From: LH-M37 sp032251315
GTDB taxonomy: Bacteria; Pseudomonadota; Gammaproteobacteria; SZUA-229
DNA length: 64,000 nt
Reading direction: 5' to 3'
Assembly (NCBI GenBank): GCA_032251315.1
Contig: JAVVEE010000001.1
Location: 1-64,000 of the forward strand
Part shown: positions 7,383 through 16,359 of the stretch, piece by piece
How the letters are laid out: every line of letters starts with the position of its first letter
Position numbering within the stretch: the stretch's first letter is position 1
The notes under the pieces: generated by a model
What the model was told of the DNA's origin: nothing
The model's input: the letters and a program-made list of their open reading frames with translations, nothing else
Database searches by the model: none
Made by a program: the position numbers and the translations under genes

Positions 7383-8180
7383 TTACATAAATAGTTCTTT
7401 CAGTTTTTCGCCGGGGTCATCGGCGCGCATGAAGGCTTCGCCTACCAGGAAGGCGTGAACATCATTATCACGCATCAGCTTCACATCTTCCTGGGTGTGA
7501 ATACCACTTTCGGTGACCACAATCCGGTCTGTCGGTACCATGGCGCGCATCGACAGAGTGGTCTGCAAGCTGGTTTCAAAGGTGTGCAGGCTGCGGTTAT
7601 TAATGCCGATCAAACGGGCATCGGTGGCCAGCGCTCTCTGCATCTCCTGCTCATCATGCACCTCCATCAACACATCCATTTTTAATTCATGTGCCAGCGC
7701 CAGCAGCTGTTTCAGCATCGCGTCATCCAGCGCGGCCACGATCAACAGGATGCAATCCGCATTGATCATTCGAGACTCATAAACCTGATATGGATCGATG
7801 ATAAAGTCCTTGCGAATCACCGGCAGCTCACATACCGATCGAGCCTGTTTGAGGAAGTTTTCGCTGCCCTGAAAAAAGTCAGCATCGGTCAGTATTGAAA
7901 GACAGGCCGCGCCACCGGCTTCATAGCTTTTGGCAATTTCAGCGGGATTAAAGTTTTCTCTCAACACGCCCTTACTGGGCGAGGCTTTTTTAATTTCAGC
8001 GATGACCGCCGCCCTGTTTTCGGCCAGACGGCTTTCGATGGCGGCAACAAAATCACGCACCGGACTGGCCTGCTCGGCATATTTTATTAAATCCCCCAGA
8101 GCCAGCCTGGCTGAGCGCTCAGCGATTTCTTCGCGTTTGCGATGAAGAATTTTTTTCAGAATATCGGGGGTGTCAGTCAT
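7383..8180 (-). CDS. trpC: Indole-3-glycerol phosphate synthase
   Basis: This 265-residue (beta/alpha)8 enzyme converts carboxyphenylamino-deoxyribulose phosphate to indole-3-glycerol phosphate in tryptophan synthesis. Family motifs are AEIKKASPSKG near the N-terminus, ILTDADFFQGS, VIRKDFIIDPYQVYE, LIGINNRSLHTF and VTESGI. It is monofunctional, without a fused TrpF, as in Pseudomonas-type gammaproteobacteria. It ends the trp cluster and begins two bases after trpD, so the two are surely co-translated. Confidence 0.97.
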   Translation of the reverse strand: MTDTPDILKKILHRKREEIAERSARLALGDLIKYAEQASPVRDFVAAIESRLAENRAAVIAEIKKASPSKGVLRENFNPAEIAKSYEAGGAACLSILTDADFFQGSENFLKQARSVCELPVIRKDFIIDPYQVYESRMINADCILLIVAALDDAMLKQLLALAHELKMDVLMEVHDEQEMQRALATDARLIGINNRSLHTFETSLQTTLSMRAMVPTDRIVVTESGIHTQEDVKLMRDNDVHAFLVGEAFMRADDPGEKLKELFM

Positions 8181-8182
8181 AA

Positions 8183-9208
8183 TTAGGCCGAGGTCTTATC
8201 AACCAGTTGCTGTAATTTTTCCGCGGCCCTGCCTTCTGCAATAACCTCCGCGGCACGTTTTACGCCTTCTGCCAGTGAACCTGTCAGGCCGGCTACATAG
8301 ATAGCCGCGCCGGCATTGAGGCAGACAATGTCTTTTGCCGGACCAGACTGATTCGCCAGAACTTCCTTGATGATCGCCAGACTGTGTTCGGCATCAGCCG
8401 CCCTGATGGTCGCCAGTTCGGCGCGCTGCATGCCGAAATCTTCCGGCTGAATGGTATAGCTGTTGACTTCGCCATTTTTCAGCTCTGCCACCAGCGTCGG
8501 TGCGCTGATGCTGATCTCATCCATGCCATCTTCAGAACTGACCACCAGCACATGCTTGCTGCCCAGACGTTTCAGCACTTCGGCCAGCGGCACGACCCAG
8601 TCACGGCTGTACACACCCAGCACCTGATTGGGCGCACCTGCGGGATTAGTCAACGGCCCGAGGACATTAAAAATAGTACGCACGGCCATTTCCCGGCGCG
8701 GACCAATGGCGTATTTCATGGCGTTGTGATGCATGGGGGCGAACATGAAACCAAGGCCGATTTCATTGACACAGTCCGCCACCTGCGCGGGCGTTAAATC
8801 GAGATTTACCCCCGCCGCCTCCAGCACATCAGCACTGCCTGACTTGCTGCTGATCGAACGGTTGCCGTGTTTGGCCACGCGCGCACCAGCGGCTGCGACG
8901 ACAAAAGCACTGGCGGTGGAGATATTAAAACTGCCGGAGAGATCACCGCCGGTACCGCAGGTGTCGACCAGATATTCGGTTTCAACTTCAACCCGGGTAG
9001 ACAGTTCCCGCATCACCGAGGCGGCCGCCACCACCTCATCCACGGTCTCGCCTTTCATGCGCAGGCCAATTAAAAAACCACCAATCTGCGCAGGCGTAGC
9101 CTCACCGGTCATGATCAGGCGCATCACCGATGCCATCTCTGCAACAGATAAATCCTGTTTTTCTGTGACCGCTTTTATTGCGCTTTGCATATCCATAACA
9201 ATCTTCAA
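8183..9208 (-). CDS. trpD: Anthranilate phosphoribosyltransferase
   Basis: This 341-residue enzyme transfers phosphoribose from PRPP to anthranilate. The PRPP site GTGGD (DTCGTGGDLSGSFNIST), KHGNRSISSKSGSADVLEAAG and the FMFAPMHHNAMKYA block are all present. It is not fused to TrpG. It sits between trpG (42-base gap) and trpC (2-base gap) in the tryptophan cluster and acts in the cytoplasm. Confidence 0.97.
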   Translation of the reverse strand: MKIVMDMQSAIKAVTEKQDLSVAEMASVMRLIMTGEATPAQIGGFLIGLRMKGETVDEVVAAASVMRELSTRVEVETEYLVDTCGTGGDLSGSFNISTASAFVVAAAGARVAKHGNRSISSKSGSADVLEAAGVNLDLTPAQVADCVNEIGLGFMFAPMHHNAMKYAIGPRREMAVRTIFNVLGPLTNPAGAPNQVLGVYSRDWVVPLAEVLKRLGSKHVLVVSSEDGMDEISISAPTLVAELKNGEVNSYTIQPEDFGMQRAELATIRAADAEHSLAIIKEVLANQSGPAKDIVCLNAGAAIYVAGLTGSLAEGVKRAAEVIAEGRAAEKLQQLVDKTSA

Positions 9209-9250
9209 CCTTAATTTTTATTATCACTGCTTTTTAATTGCTACTGCTAA

Positions 9251-9835
9251 CTAGAGCTGCATATTCAAAAAGTTTTGAAGCAGCTGATGACCACACTCGG
9301 TCAAAATCGATTCGGGATGAAACTGTACGCCTTCAACCGCCAGCTCCCTGTGACGCACACCCATAATCTCATCCATTTCGCCATTATCGGTTTCGGTCCA
9401 GGCGGTTATTTCCAGGCAGTCAGGCAGCGTATTTTTTTCAATCACCAGCGAATGGTAACGCGTCGCGGTGTAGGGATTTTTCAGTCCCCTGAATACATAT
9501 TCACCCTTGTGATGAATTAACGATGTTTTGCCGTGCATAATTTCCCGCGCATGCACGATTTTCCCGCCGTACACCTGACCGATACTCTGATGACCCAGAC
9601 AGACGCCGAGAATAGGCACCTTGCCGGCAAAGTTTCTGATCACTTCCATCGACACCCCGGCTTCATCCGGCGTGCACGGCCCCGGCGAAATCATGATGCG
9701 CTCGGGCGCCCGCTGCGCAATTTCTTCAAGCGTGATCCGGTCGTTACGATGCACTTCGACATCCGCACCCAGCTCACCCAGATATTGCACCAGGTTGTAG
9801 GTAAAGGAGTCATAATTGTCGATCATTAATAACAT
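9251..9835 (-). CDS. trpG: Anthranilate synthase glutaminase component
   Basis: This 194-residue class I glutamine amidotransferase supplies ammonia to TrpE. The catalytic cysteine lies in ILGVCLGHQSIGQVYGG and the His/Glu pair in VQFHPESILTECG. In related bacteria such a protein can also serve PabB for folate; no pabB is in view. It starts 106 bases after trpE and is followed by trpD. Confidence 0.96.
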   Translation of the reverse strand: MLLMIDNYDSFTYNLVQYLGELGADVEVHRNDRITLEEIAQRAPERIMISPGPCTPDEAGVSMEVIRNFAGKVPILGVCLGHQSIGQVYGGKIVHAREIMHGKTSLIHHKGEYVFRGLKNPYTATRYHSLVIEKNTLPDCLEITAWTETDNGEMDEIMGVRHRELAVEGVQFHPESILTECGHQLLQNFLNMQL

Positions 9836-9941
9836 GCGTGAATACTACCCGATCTATAAAAGTTCTTCTTGTTTAACAGGCGATTTCAAAAATGGTGACG
9901 CTAGCGATAAAACTATTTGAATCAGGTTAACCATAAGCCGT

Positions 9942-11447
9942 TCAGCTGTTTTTGATCAAACCGGATTCAGCCATGCTCACCGCGCGAAAAATGGCGCGTG
10001 CCTTGTTCATGGTTTCGGCCCATTCGTTATCGGAGATGGAGTCATAGACGATGCCCGCGCCAGCCTGTATCGATAGTCGCTTGTCCTTGATCACGGCGGT
10101 ACGAATTGCTATCGCGGTGTCCATGTCACCGTTCCACGACAGGTAACCGACCGCGCCGGAATAGATGCCGCGTTTTACCGGCTCCAGTTCATCAATGATC
10201 TGCATGGCCCGAATTTTTGGCGCGCCGCTGACCGTGCCCGCCGGGAAGGTCGCGCGCAATACATCCATGGCGTTCATTTCGGGCTTGAGCTGACCGGTGA
10301 CATTGGAGACGATGTGCATGACGTGCGAGTAGCGCTCCACGATCATTTTATCGGTGAGCTTGACGCTGCCGGTTTTGCTGACGCGCCCGGCATCATTGCG
10401 CCCCAGATCGATCAGCATGAGGTGCTCCGCCAGCTCCTTGGGGTCGGCCAGCAACTCCGCCTCCAGCTCCCTGTCCTGGGCTTCATCTTTGCCGCGCGGG
10501 CGGGTACCGGCAATCGGGCGTACGGTGATCTCGCCGTCTTCCAGGCGCACCAGAATTTCGGGCGAAGAACCCACCACCTGATGATCGCCCAGATCCAGAT
10601 AATACATATAGGGAGATGGATTCAGGCTGCGCAGGGCGCGATACAGATCCAGCGGCTGGGCATTAAAAGGAATGGTCAGGCGCTGTGACAGCACCACCTG
10701 CATGATATCGCCGTCGACAATGTACTGCCGGGCCTTCTCCACCGCTGATTTGTAGCCCTGCTCGGTCAGGCCGGAGATAAAATCCGCTTCATCCACCCGG
10801 CGTGTCTCGTGAACAGGCGGCTGCGGCACGGGGCGACGCAGGCCTTCGGCCAGTTCCTGCAGGCGTTGCTCGCCCCCGGCCAGTGCGCCCTGCTGCTGAG
10901 GATCAACGTGTATAATGATATACAGCTTGCCCGCCAGATTGTCGAAAACCACGACCTCTTCCGAGACCATCAGCAGAATATCCGGCGTTCCCAGTGGGTC
11001 CGGTTTGTCTTCATGATCCAGGCGTGGCTCGATATAGCGAATGGTTTCATAGCCGAAATAGCCCACCAGGCCGCCGGTGAAGCGCGGCAGGTCGCTGAAA
11101 TCAGCATCGTTTTGCGCATACTGCTGCTGAAATTCGCTGATCCAGGCCAGCGGGTCGGCGGCCTGCTGCTGCGCCACCACGACACCGTCCTCTTCAATGG
11201 TTATCTCGCGGTTGTGGATTTTGACCACTTTCCGGCAGGGCAGACCGATGATGGAATAGCGGCCCCATTTCTCACCGCCCTGCACCGATTCGAACAGATA
11301 GGAATAGGGAGTATTGGCGAGCTTGAGATAGGTGCTGAGCGGAGTATCGAGATCAGCCAGCACTTCGCGCACCAGCGGTACGCGATGGCTGCCTGTTTTT
11401 CTCAGTTTTTCAAATCTTGCTTTATTGGCGTTTTCAGAGGACATCAT
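9942..11447 (-). CDS. trpE: Anthranilate synthase component I
   Basis: This 501-residue chorismate-using enzyme makes anthranilate with TrpG, the first step of tryptophan synthesis. The N-terminal SYLFESVQGGEKWGRYSIIG contains the tryptophan feedback element (LFES), and the C-terminal chorismate-binding part shows PSPYMYYLDLG, GTRPRG, LIDLGRNDAGRV and the TFPAGTVSGAPKIRAM block. The 158-base space upstream to gph contains a possible leader peptide (separate entry). The trpE-trpG-trpD-trpC order is that of many gammaproteobacteria lacking a single trp operon. Confidence 0.97.
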   Translation of the reverse strand: MMSSENANKARFEKLRKTGSHRVPLVREVLADLDTPLSTYLKLANTPYSYLFESVQGGEKWGRYSIIGLPCRKVVKIHNREITIEEDGVVVAQQQAADPLAWISEFQQQYAQNDADFSDLPRFTGGLVGYFGYETIRYIEPRLDHEDKPDPLGTPDILLMVSEEVVVFDNLAGKLYIIIHVDPQQQGALAGGEQRLQELAEGLRRPVPQPPVHETRRVDEADFISGLTEQGYKSAVEKARQYIVDGDIMQVVLSQRLTIPFNAQPLDLYRALRSLNPSPYMYYLDLGDHQVVGSSPEILVRLEDGEITVRPIAGTRPRGKDEAQDRELEAELLADPKELAEHLMLIDLGRNDAGRVSKTGSVKLTDKMIVERYSHVMHIVSNVTGQLKPEMNAMDVLRATFPAGTVSGAPKIRAMQIIDELEPVKRGIYSGAVGYLSWNGDMDTAIAIRTAVIKDKRLSIQAGAGIVYDSISDNEWAETMNKARAIFRAVSMAESGLIKNS

Positions 11448-11502
11448 ATTTCCCGGAACAGGTTACAAGTATTAAGACATAGTCATACTGTACAGACGAG
11501 CC

Positions 11503-11559
11503 TCACCATCGCCAGATACAACCATGCCTCGATACTTGCTGTTCAGAGAATATTTTCAT
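11503..11559 (-). CDS. trpL: Possible trp leader peptide upstream of trpE
   Basis: An 18-codon frame starting at ATG 11559 encodes MKIFSEQQVSRHGCIWRW and ends 55 bases before trpE. Two tryptophan codons (W-R-W) just before the stop are what a trp attenuator would use. Against this, no clear Shine-Dalgarno sequence precedes it, and I find no GC-rich terminator with a T run between it and trpE, only a weak AGTAT/ATACT pairing. Control might be translational, or the frame may be chance. Confidence 0.3.
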   Translation of the reverse strand: MKIFSEQQVSRHGCIWRW

Positions 11560-11605
11560 AGTCAGATAGTAAATCAAGTTCGTGCCGGGCACTACCGCTC
11601 TGCGA

Positions 11606-12280
11606 CTACCAGTTAACAATATTTTTAATTTCCGCCATGGAATCGACCACCGCATCCGGATAGTAATCACGGATATCTTCGCCATGGTTGTAGCCATACG
11701 ACATGCAGACAATATCGAACCCGGCCGCGCGTGCCGCTTTCACATCACTCATGGAATCGCCCAGCATCAGTGAATGTTCCGGGGTCACGCCCAGCTTTTC
11801 GGCGGCGTGCAGTAGGGGCAATGGATCGGGTTTTTTCTTCTCCAGGGTATCGCCGCAGATCACGATCTCGAAATAATCGGCGATACCCAGGTCTTTTAAA
11901 ATCGGCAGGGTAAACTGAGCCGCCTTGTTGGTGACACAGCCAATTTTTACCCCGGTGGTTTTCAGAAACTCCAGCGCCTCTTTCACACCGGGATACAGGC
12001 AGCTGCGTTTCGAAGTATTGACGGCATACAGCGCGTTGAAAATCGGCAGGGCTTTTTCAAACAGCGCCTCATCGGGTTCGCCGTCCAGCTGGTTAATCAG
12101 GCCGCGACGCACCAGACGTTCAACGCCGTTGCCCACCCAGTGTCGCACCCGTTCTTCGCCGCGTGTCGGCATATCCAGCGCTTTCAGCATTTCATCCACG
12201 CAGTAAGCCAGATCGGGCACGCTATCGACCAGTGTGCCATCTACATCTATCAGCACCATGTCGGGTTTTTTTATTGCCAT
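11606..12280 (-). CDS. gph: Phosphoglycolate phosphatase
   Basis: This 224-residue HAD-superfamily hydrolase dephosphorylates 2-phosphoglycolate. Motif I is VLIDVDGTLVDSVPDL, motif II GCVTNKA, and motif III/IV KKKPDPLPLL...MLGDSMSDVKAARAAG. In this organism the substrate arises from the oxygenase reaction of the form II RuBisCO at 20.5 kb, as well as from DNA repair. It follows rpe with an inverted-repeat element in between, and precedes trpE. Confidence 0.93.
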   Translation of the reverse strand: MAIKKPDMVLIDVDGTLVDSVPDLAYCVDEMLKALDMPTRGEERVRHWVGNGVERLVRRGLINQLDGEPDEALFEKALPIFNALYAVNTSKRSCLYPGVKEALEFLKTTGVKIGCVTNKAAQFTLPILKDLGIADYFEIVICGDTLEKKKPDPLPLLHAAEKLGVTPEHSLMLGDSMSDVKAARAAGFDIVCMSYGYNHGEDIRDYYPDAVVDSMAEIKNIVNW

Positions 12281-12301
12281 TGTTACTCCAAAACATTATT
12301 A

Positions 12302-12436
12302 ACCGCAGAGGCGCAGAGAAAAACATTAGTTAGTTAAGTATTATGGGTGCGAATTCATTCACACCTATCCCAATTAACTTAATTTTGTTCGAATAAGCTT
12401 AAACCTAAAAACTCTGCGCCTCGGCGTCTCTGCGGT
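12302..12436. repeat. Intergenic inverted-repeat element, copy B
   Basis: The rpe-gph spacer is framed by ACCGCAGAGGCGCAGAG (12302-12318) and, on the other side, the inverse of ACCGCAGAGACGCCGAG plus GCGCAGAG (to 12436). The left arm lacks one 8-base module present in the right arm. The interior (12320-12405) is AT-rich and featureless. The element lies inside what would otherwise be a tight rpe-gph operon. Confidence 0.75.
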
Positions 12437-12446
12437 AAAAAGCTTT

Positions 12447-13133
12447 TTACGCTTTCGCCAGCTCGGCGCGCATGGCGGCGACGACGCTGTCATAATCGTG
12501 GGCATCATCCTTGCCTACGGCACCGAAAATCGCAGAACCGGCGACAAAAGTATCGGCACCGGCGGCAGCAATTTCGCGGATATTGTCGACTTTCACACCA
12601 CCGTCAACTTCCAGACGAATGTCATAACCGGAATCATCGATCAGCTTGCGCGCTTCGCGTAGCTTATCCAGCGTAGCCGGAATGAAAGACTGGCCGCCGA
12701 AACCGGGGTTGACCGACATCAGCAGAATCATGTCGACTTTATCCATGACATATTTCAGACAGCTCAGCGGTGTCGCCGGGTTAAATACCAGCCCGGCTTT
12801 ACAACCCTCCTCACGAATCATCTGTAGCGTGCGATCCACGTGTTCCGAGGCTTCAGGATGAAAGGTGATGTAGGAGGCACCCGCTTTGGCGAAATCGGGA
12901 ATGATGCGGTCGACCGGCTTAACCATCAGATGCACATCGACCTCGGCGGTGACACCGTGCTTGCGCAGCGCTTCACATACCAGAGGACCAATAGTCAGAT
13001 TGGGGACATAGTGGTTATCCATTACATCAAAATGCACAATATCTGCACCCGATTTAAGGACGTTATCCACTTCCTCGCCCAGACGGGCAAAATCAGCGGA
13101 CAATATGGATGGAGCTATCTTGAAATCGGTCAT
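12447..13133 (-). CDS. rpe: Ribulose-phosphate 3-epimerase
   Basis: This 228-residue TIM-barrel metalloenzyme interconverts ribulose-5-phosphate and xylulose-5-phosphate in the pentose phosphate and Calvin cycles. Motifs are APSILSADFARLGEEV, VHFDVMDNHYVPNLTIGP with the metal-binding His/Asp, VDVHLMV, MSVNPGFGGQSFIP and LEVDGGVK. The rpe-gph-trpE order is a common gammaproteobacterial arrangement, and both genes serve carbon fixation here. Confidence 0.97.
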   Translation of the reverse strand: MTDFKIAPSILSADFARLGEEVDNVLKSGADIVHFDVMDNHYVPNLTIGPLVCEALRKHGVTAEVDVHLMVKPVDRIIPDFAKAGASYITFHPEASEHVDRTLQMIREEGCKAGLVFNPATPLSCLKYVMDKVDMILLMSVNPGFGGQSFIPATLDKLREARKLIDDSGYDIRLEVDGGVKVDNIREIAAAGADTFVAGSAIFGAVGKDDAHDYDSVVAAMRAELAKA

Positions 13134-13280
13134 GGTAATTCCTCAAAAAATGTAAGCCCTTGAACGGCAGAGCATGAAAGCCGCGCATTTTACATGATTG
13201 CCACGCTGCTTGCACCGTAGGCTGCTTGCATCATTTAAAAAGCGCTATAAGATGCCAACACACTATTTTGGAGATTCGAC

Positions 13281-13736
13281 ATGTCTATTAGCATCGCTTT
13301 GCACCTGCTGTCCGTCATTATCTGGGTAGGCGGCATGTTTTTCGCCCACATGTTGCTACGCCCCGCCGCCGCTCAGGTACTCGAACCACCCTTACGGCTT
13401 CAGCTGTGGGTGCAGGTTTTCAGAAACTTCTTCCTCTGGGTGTGGATAGCGATCATTATTCTACTGGTCACCGGTTACTGGATGGTGTTCAGCTGGTTTG
13501 GCGGATTCGCCAATGTCGGCCTTCATGTTCACATCATGCATGGCCTGGGCATCGTCATGATAATCATTTTCATGTTTATCTATTTCTCTTCCTACCGCAA
13601 ACTTCGGCACGCCGTTATTGTCGAAAATTTTCAGGAGGGCGGCATCAAGCTGACTCAGATCAGACGCCTGGTAGGCATTAACATACTGATTGGCCTCGCT
13701 ATTTCGGTCATCGCCAGCGCCGGGCGCTATCTATAA
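13281..13736 (+). CDS. CopD-like four-helix membrane protein
   Basis: This 151-residue protein is almost entirely hydrophobic, with four predicted membrane helices at about residues 3-24, 46-70, 82-103 and 128-147. Histidines in helix 1 (ALHLLSVIIWVGGMFFAHML) and helix 3 (HVHIMHGLG) resemble the CopD / DUF-type haem or copper membrane proteins. It lies 119 bases upstream of a cytochrome c gene on the same strand. Its function is not established; a haem b or copper role is inferred from the histidines. Confidence 0.7.
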   Translation: MSISIALHLLSVIIWVGGMFFAHMLLRPAAAQVLEPPLRLQLWVQVFRNFFLWVWIAIIILLVTGYWMVFSWFGGFANVGLHVHIMHGLGIVMIIIFMFIYFSSYRKLRHAVIVENFQEGGIKLTQIRRLVGINILIGLAISVIASAGRYL

Positions 13737-13855
13737 TGGGCAACTAGTCATACCCATTTATTTTAGGGTAAAATGCGCGGCCACACAGAACCCTATATTT
13801 TTGCTTTGATTTATTACTGCCGGTAAAACCGGACAAACTTCTCCAGGAGAGTATT

Positions 13856-14164
13856 ATGAAACGTAAAATTTTAACTGTATTATCCGCGCTGGCACTGGTA
13901 GCCGCTTCAAACGTCACTTTTGCGGCCGATGCCGCTGCCGGTAAAGCCAAAACCGCCGCCTGTGCCGGCTGCCATGGCCCCAAGGGCATCAGCTTTGCGC
14001 CTATCTACCCTAACCTGGCCGGTCAGAAAGAAGCTTACCTGGCTGCACAGATCAAGGCCTTCCGTGACGGTACTCGTGTTAATGCAATCATGGCGCCTAT
14101 GGTTAAAGGTCTGTCCGATGCCGATGCGGAAAATATTGCCGCTTACTACTCAAGTCTGAAATAA
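13856..14164 (+). CDS. Class I cytochrome c (c4/c553-like)
   Basis: This 102-residue secreted protein has an N-terminal signal peptide ending in TFAA (about residues 1-24), a haem motif CAGCH (C36, C39, H40), and a distal methionine in NAIMAPMVKGL. It ends with the usual DAENIAAYYSSLK helix. It would act as a single-haem periplasmic electron carrier, probably to a terminal oxidase. A clear Shine-Dalgarno sequence (AGGAGAG) precedes the ATG. Its terminator overlaps the start of the next gene. Confidence 0.92.
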   Translation: MKRKILTVLSALALVAASNVTFAADAAAGKAKTAACAGCHGPKGISFAPIYPNLAGQKEAYLAAQIKAFRDGTRVNAIMAPMVKGLSDADAENIAAYYSSLK

Positions 14165-14176
14165 GTCATCACTGAC

Positions 14177-15181
14177 TTGTTCAGAAAAAGCCCCAATAGC
14201 AGCTTCTGCATTGGGGCTTTTTTATGCCTGCTGTTTTTCAACGGCGCGGCACCTGTCTCCGCCGCACAGCCTTTTCTCACCCAGGATCAAAATCCCTTCT
14301 CGCTGATCCACGGGCAACCCCAGCCCGTTGCCGCGCAACTGCCTGATGCGGGTGCGACTCAATGGCTACTGACGCTGGATATCACCAACACCTTAAACGC
14401 TGAAGCCATTAACGGTGAAAACCTGCTCATTGATTACGAGTCCTATCACCTGCGGCTGGCCTGGCTTTATGGCCTCAACGAAGACTGGGCATTAAAAATT
14501 GATGTGCCGCTGATCCATTACGGTGGCGGTTTTCTCGACTACACCATCGACCGCTGGCACGAGTTTTTTGGCCTGCCGCGCGCCGATCGCCCCAATGTTT
14601 CCCATGACCAGTTTCACATTTTTTACACCCGGGATGGCCAGACCCTGATCAACCTCGACAGCCCCGACGGCGGTCTCGGTGATATACAGTTGGCCCTCGG
14701 CAGAGATTTATTACAAAGCCCGCGCTCAAACCTCAGCCTGTGGTTCTCAGTCGATCTACCCACCGGCGATCAGGCCACACTCACCGGTAACAACCGCAGC
14801 GACCTGTCCCTCTGGCTCGCCGCCGATCACCGCTTCCACCGCAACTGGAGTGTCGACGCTAATATCGGCATGCTGTTTCCCGGTAACGCCCAGATCGCAA
14901 CACTGGCGATAGAAAATCAGGTCTATTTCGGCTATGCCGCTCTCCAGTGGCAGGCGCATGAGCGGTTTCAACTGAGAGCCCAGTTCAACGCCCACACCCG
15001 GTTCTATGCAGACAGTGAGTTACTGCTGCTGGGCTCGGCCTATAACATGGTACTGGGCGGGCGCATTCATCTCAGTAAATGCTCGGATCTAGACCTCGCC
15101 TTCAGCGAAGATATTCAAGTAGGCGCCACCCCGGACGTGAGCTTTTTACTGAGCTGGAATACACGCTTTGATTGCGAGTAA
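14177..15181 (+). CDS. DUF3187 family, predicted outer-membrane protein
   Basis: This 334-residue protein has a signal peptide (MFRKSPNSSFCIGAF...APVSAA, cut near residue 29) followed by alternating amphipathic strands, such as QWLLTLDITNTLNAE, LIDYESYHLRLAWLYGL and NLSLWFSVDLPTGDQA, and a terminal aromatic-rich strand. This fits the DUF3187 family of barrel-like proteins of unknown function. The only in-frame start after the upstream stop is TTG 14177, 12 bases after the cytochrome stop. The cytochrome terminator hairpin is therefore encoded within its signal peptide. No Shine-Dalgarno sequence is evident. Confidence 0.75.
   Translation: MFRKSPNSSFCIGAFLCLLFFNGAAPVSAAQPFLTQDQNPFSLIHGQPQPVAAQLPDAGATQWLLTLDITNTLNAEAINGENLLIDYESYHLRLAWLYGLNEDWALKIDVPLIHYGGGFLDYTIDRWHEFFGLPRADRPNVSHDQFHIFYTRDGQTLINLDSPDGGLGDIQLALGRDLLQSPRSNLSLWFSVDLPTGDQATLTGNNRSDLSLWLAADHRFHRNWSVDANIGMLFPGNAQIATLAIENQVYFGYAALQWQAHERFQLRAQFNAHTRFYADSELLLLGSAYNMVLGGRIHLSKCSDLDLAFSEDIQVGATPDVSFLLSWNTRFDCE
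14185..14223 (+). terminator. Intrinsic terminator of the cytochrome c gene
   Basis: AAAAAGCCCCAAT (14185-14197) pairs with ATTGGGGCTTTTT (14210-14222). The stem continues with GCAG/CTGC after a single unpaired A, the loop is CTT, and a T run follows. It is a textbook terminator but lies inside codons 3-16 of the next reading frame. Confidence 0.9.
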
Positions 15182-15200
15182 AAATTTAAAGCTTTTGCTC

Positions 15201-16163
15201 TTAACTGACCCGCTCCAGCGCCCGCAGCAACACTTCGACGCCAGCACCGGTTTTGCTGTCGTTTTCGCTCAGATACCGGCGCCAGGCTTTGGCGCCGCGA
15301 CAGCCCAGAAACAGGCCGTGCAGGTGACGGCTGATCGAATGCAGCGGCGTGCCCTCACTCAGTTCCTGTTCGATGTACGGCAGCAGCGCATGCACCACCT
15401 CCACTCGTGAACGCGGTGGCTCATCGCTGCCGTTAAACTGCGCGTCCACCTGCGCCAGCAGATAGGGGTTGTGATAGGACTCACGACCGAGCATCACCGC
15501 ATCGACATGGGCAAGATGCCGGTGCATGGCTTCCAGGGTTTTGATGCCGCCGTTGATGGTGATGCGCAGTTCCGGTCTGGCCTGCTTGAGCCGGTAGACC
15601 ACCTCATATTTCAGCGGCGGTACTTCACGGTTTTGCTTTGGACTCAGCCCCTGCAGCCATGCCTTTCTGGCGTGCACGATAAAATGCTCACATCCGGCCT
15701 CAGCGACGACGGCGACAAACGCGGCCAGCGCCGATTCATCATCCATATCATCAATGCCGATTCGGCATTTAACGGTGACCGGAATATCAACCTGTGCGCG
15801 CATGGCGGCGACACAGTCGGCAACCCGTTGCGGCTCGGCCATCAGGCTGGCGCCAAAGCAGCCCTGCTTGACCCGGTCGCTGGGGCAGCCGACATTCAGA
15901 TTTATTTCATCGTAACCCGCCGCTTGCGCCATCAGACTACATTCGGCCAGGGCCTCAGGTTCGCTGCCGCCCAGCTGCAACACCAGAGGATGCTCCGCAG
16001 GGTGATAACGCAACAAGTCTGAACGCGCACCGTGCAGCAACGCGCCCGTGGTTACCATCTCGGTGTAGAGCACGGCGCGCCGGGAAATTAAACGCAGGAA
16101 ATAACGCGCGTGGCGATCGGTCCAGCCCATCATCGGCGCGATTGAAACGGTGTCTGAATACAT
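15201..16163 (-). CDS. dusA: tRNA-dihydrouridine(20/20a) synthase
   Basis: This 320-residue FMN enzyme reduces uridine to dihydrouridine in the tRNA D loop. Family features are SIAPMMGWTDRHARYFLR at the N-terminus, EINLNVGCPSDRVKQGCFGASLM with the catalytic cysteine, TVKCRIGIDD, HARKAWLQGLSPKQNR (typical of DusA) and the VMLGRESYHNPYL phosphate-binding block. It is monocistronic and convergent with the DUF3187 gene. Confidence 0.95.
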   Translation of the reverse strand: MYSDTVSIAPMMGWTDRHARYFLRLISRRAVLYTEMVTTGALLHGARSDLLRYHPAEHPLVLQLGGSEPEALAECSLMAQAAGYDEINLNVGCPSDRVKQGCFGASLMAEPQRVADCVAAMRAQVDIPVTVKCRIGIDDMDDESALAAFVAVVAEAGCEHFIVHARKAWLQGLSPKQNREVPPLKYEVVYRLKQARPELRITINGGIKTLEAMHRHLAHVDAVMLGRESYHNPYLLAQVDAQFNGSDEPPRSRVEVVHALLPYIEQELSEGTPLHSISRHLHGLFLGCRGAKAWRRYLSENDSKTGAGVEVLLRALERVS

Positions 16164-16359
16164 GCGGCTATTGTATCAAGTAACAACACGAACCTAATAA
16201 CGATTGATCATGCCCGACTTGATAAAACACCGCAAAAGCGGCTCCACATTCATGAGCGACACGGACCTGATACAAAAGCCGATCAGGATCTTACTGATTT
16301 TATACATTTAAACCGTTATAGTTATCTTTCTGCACGACAGACAGCCTAAGCCGAAATTT

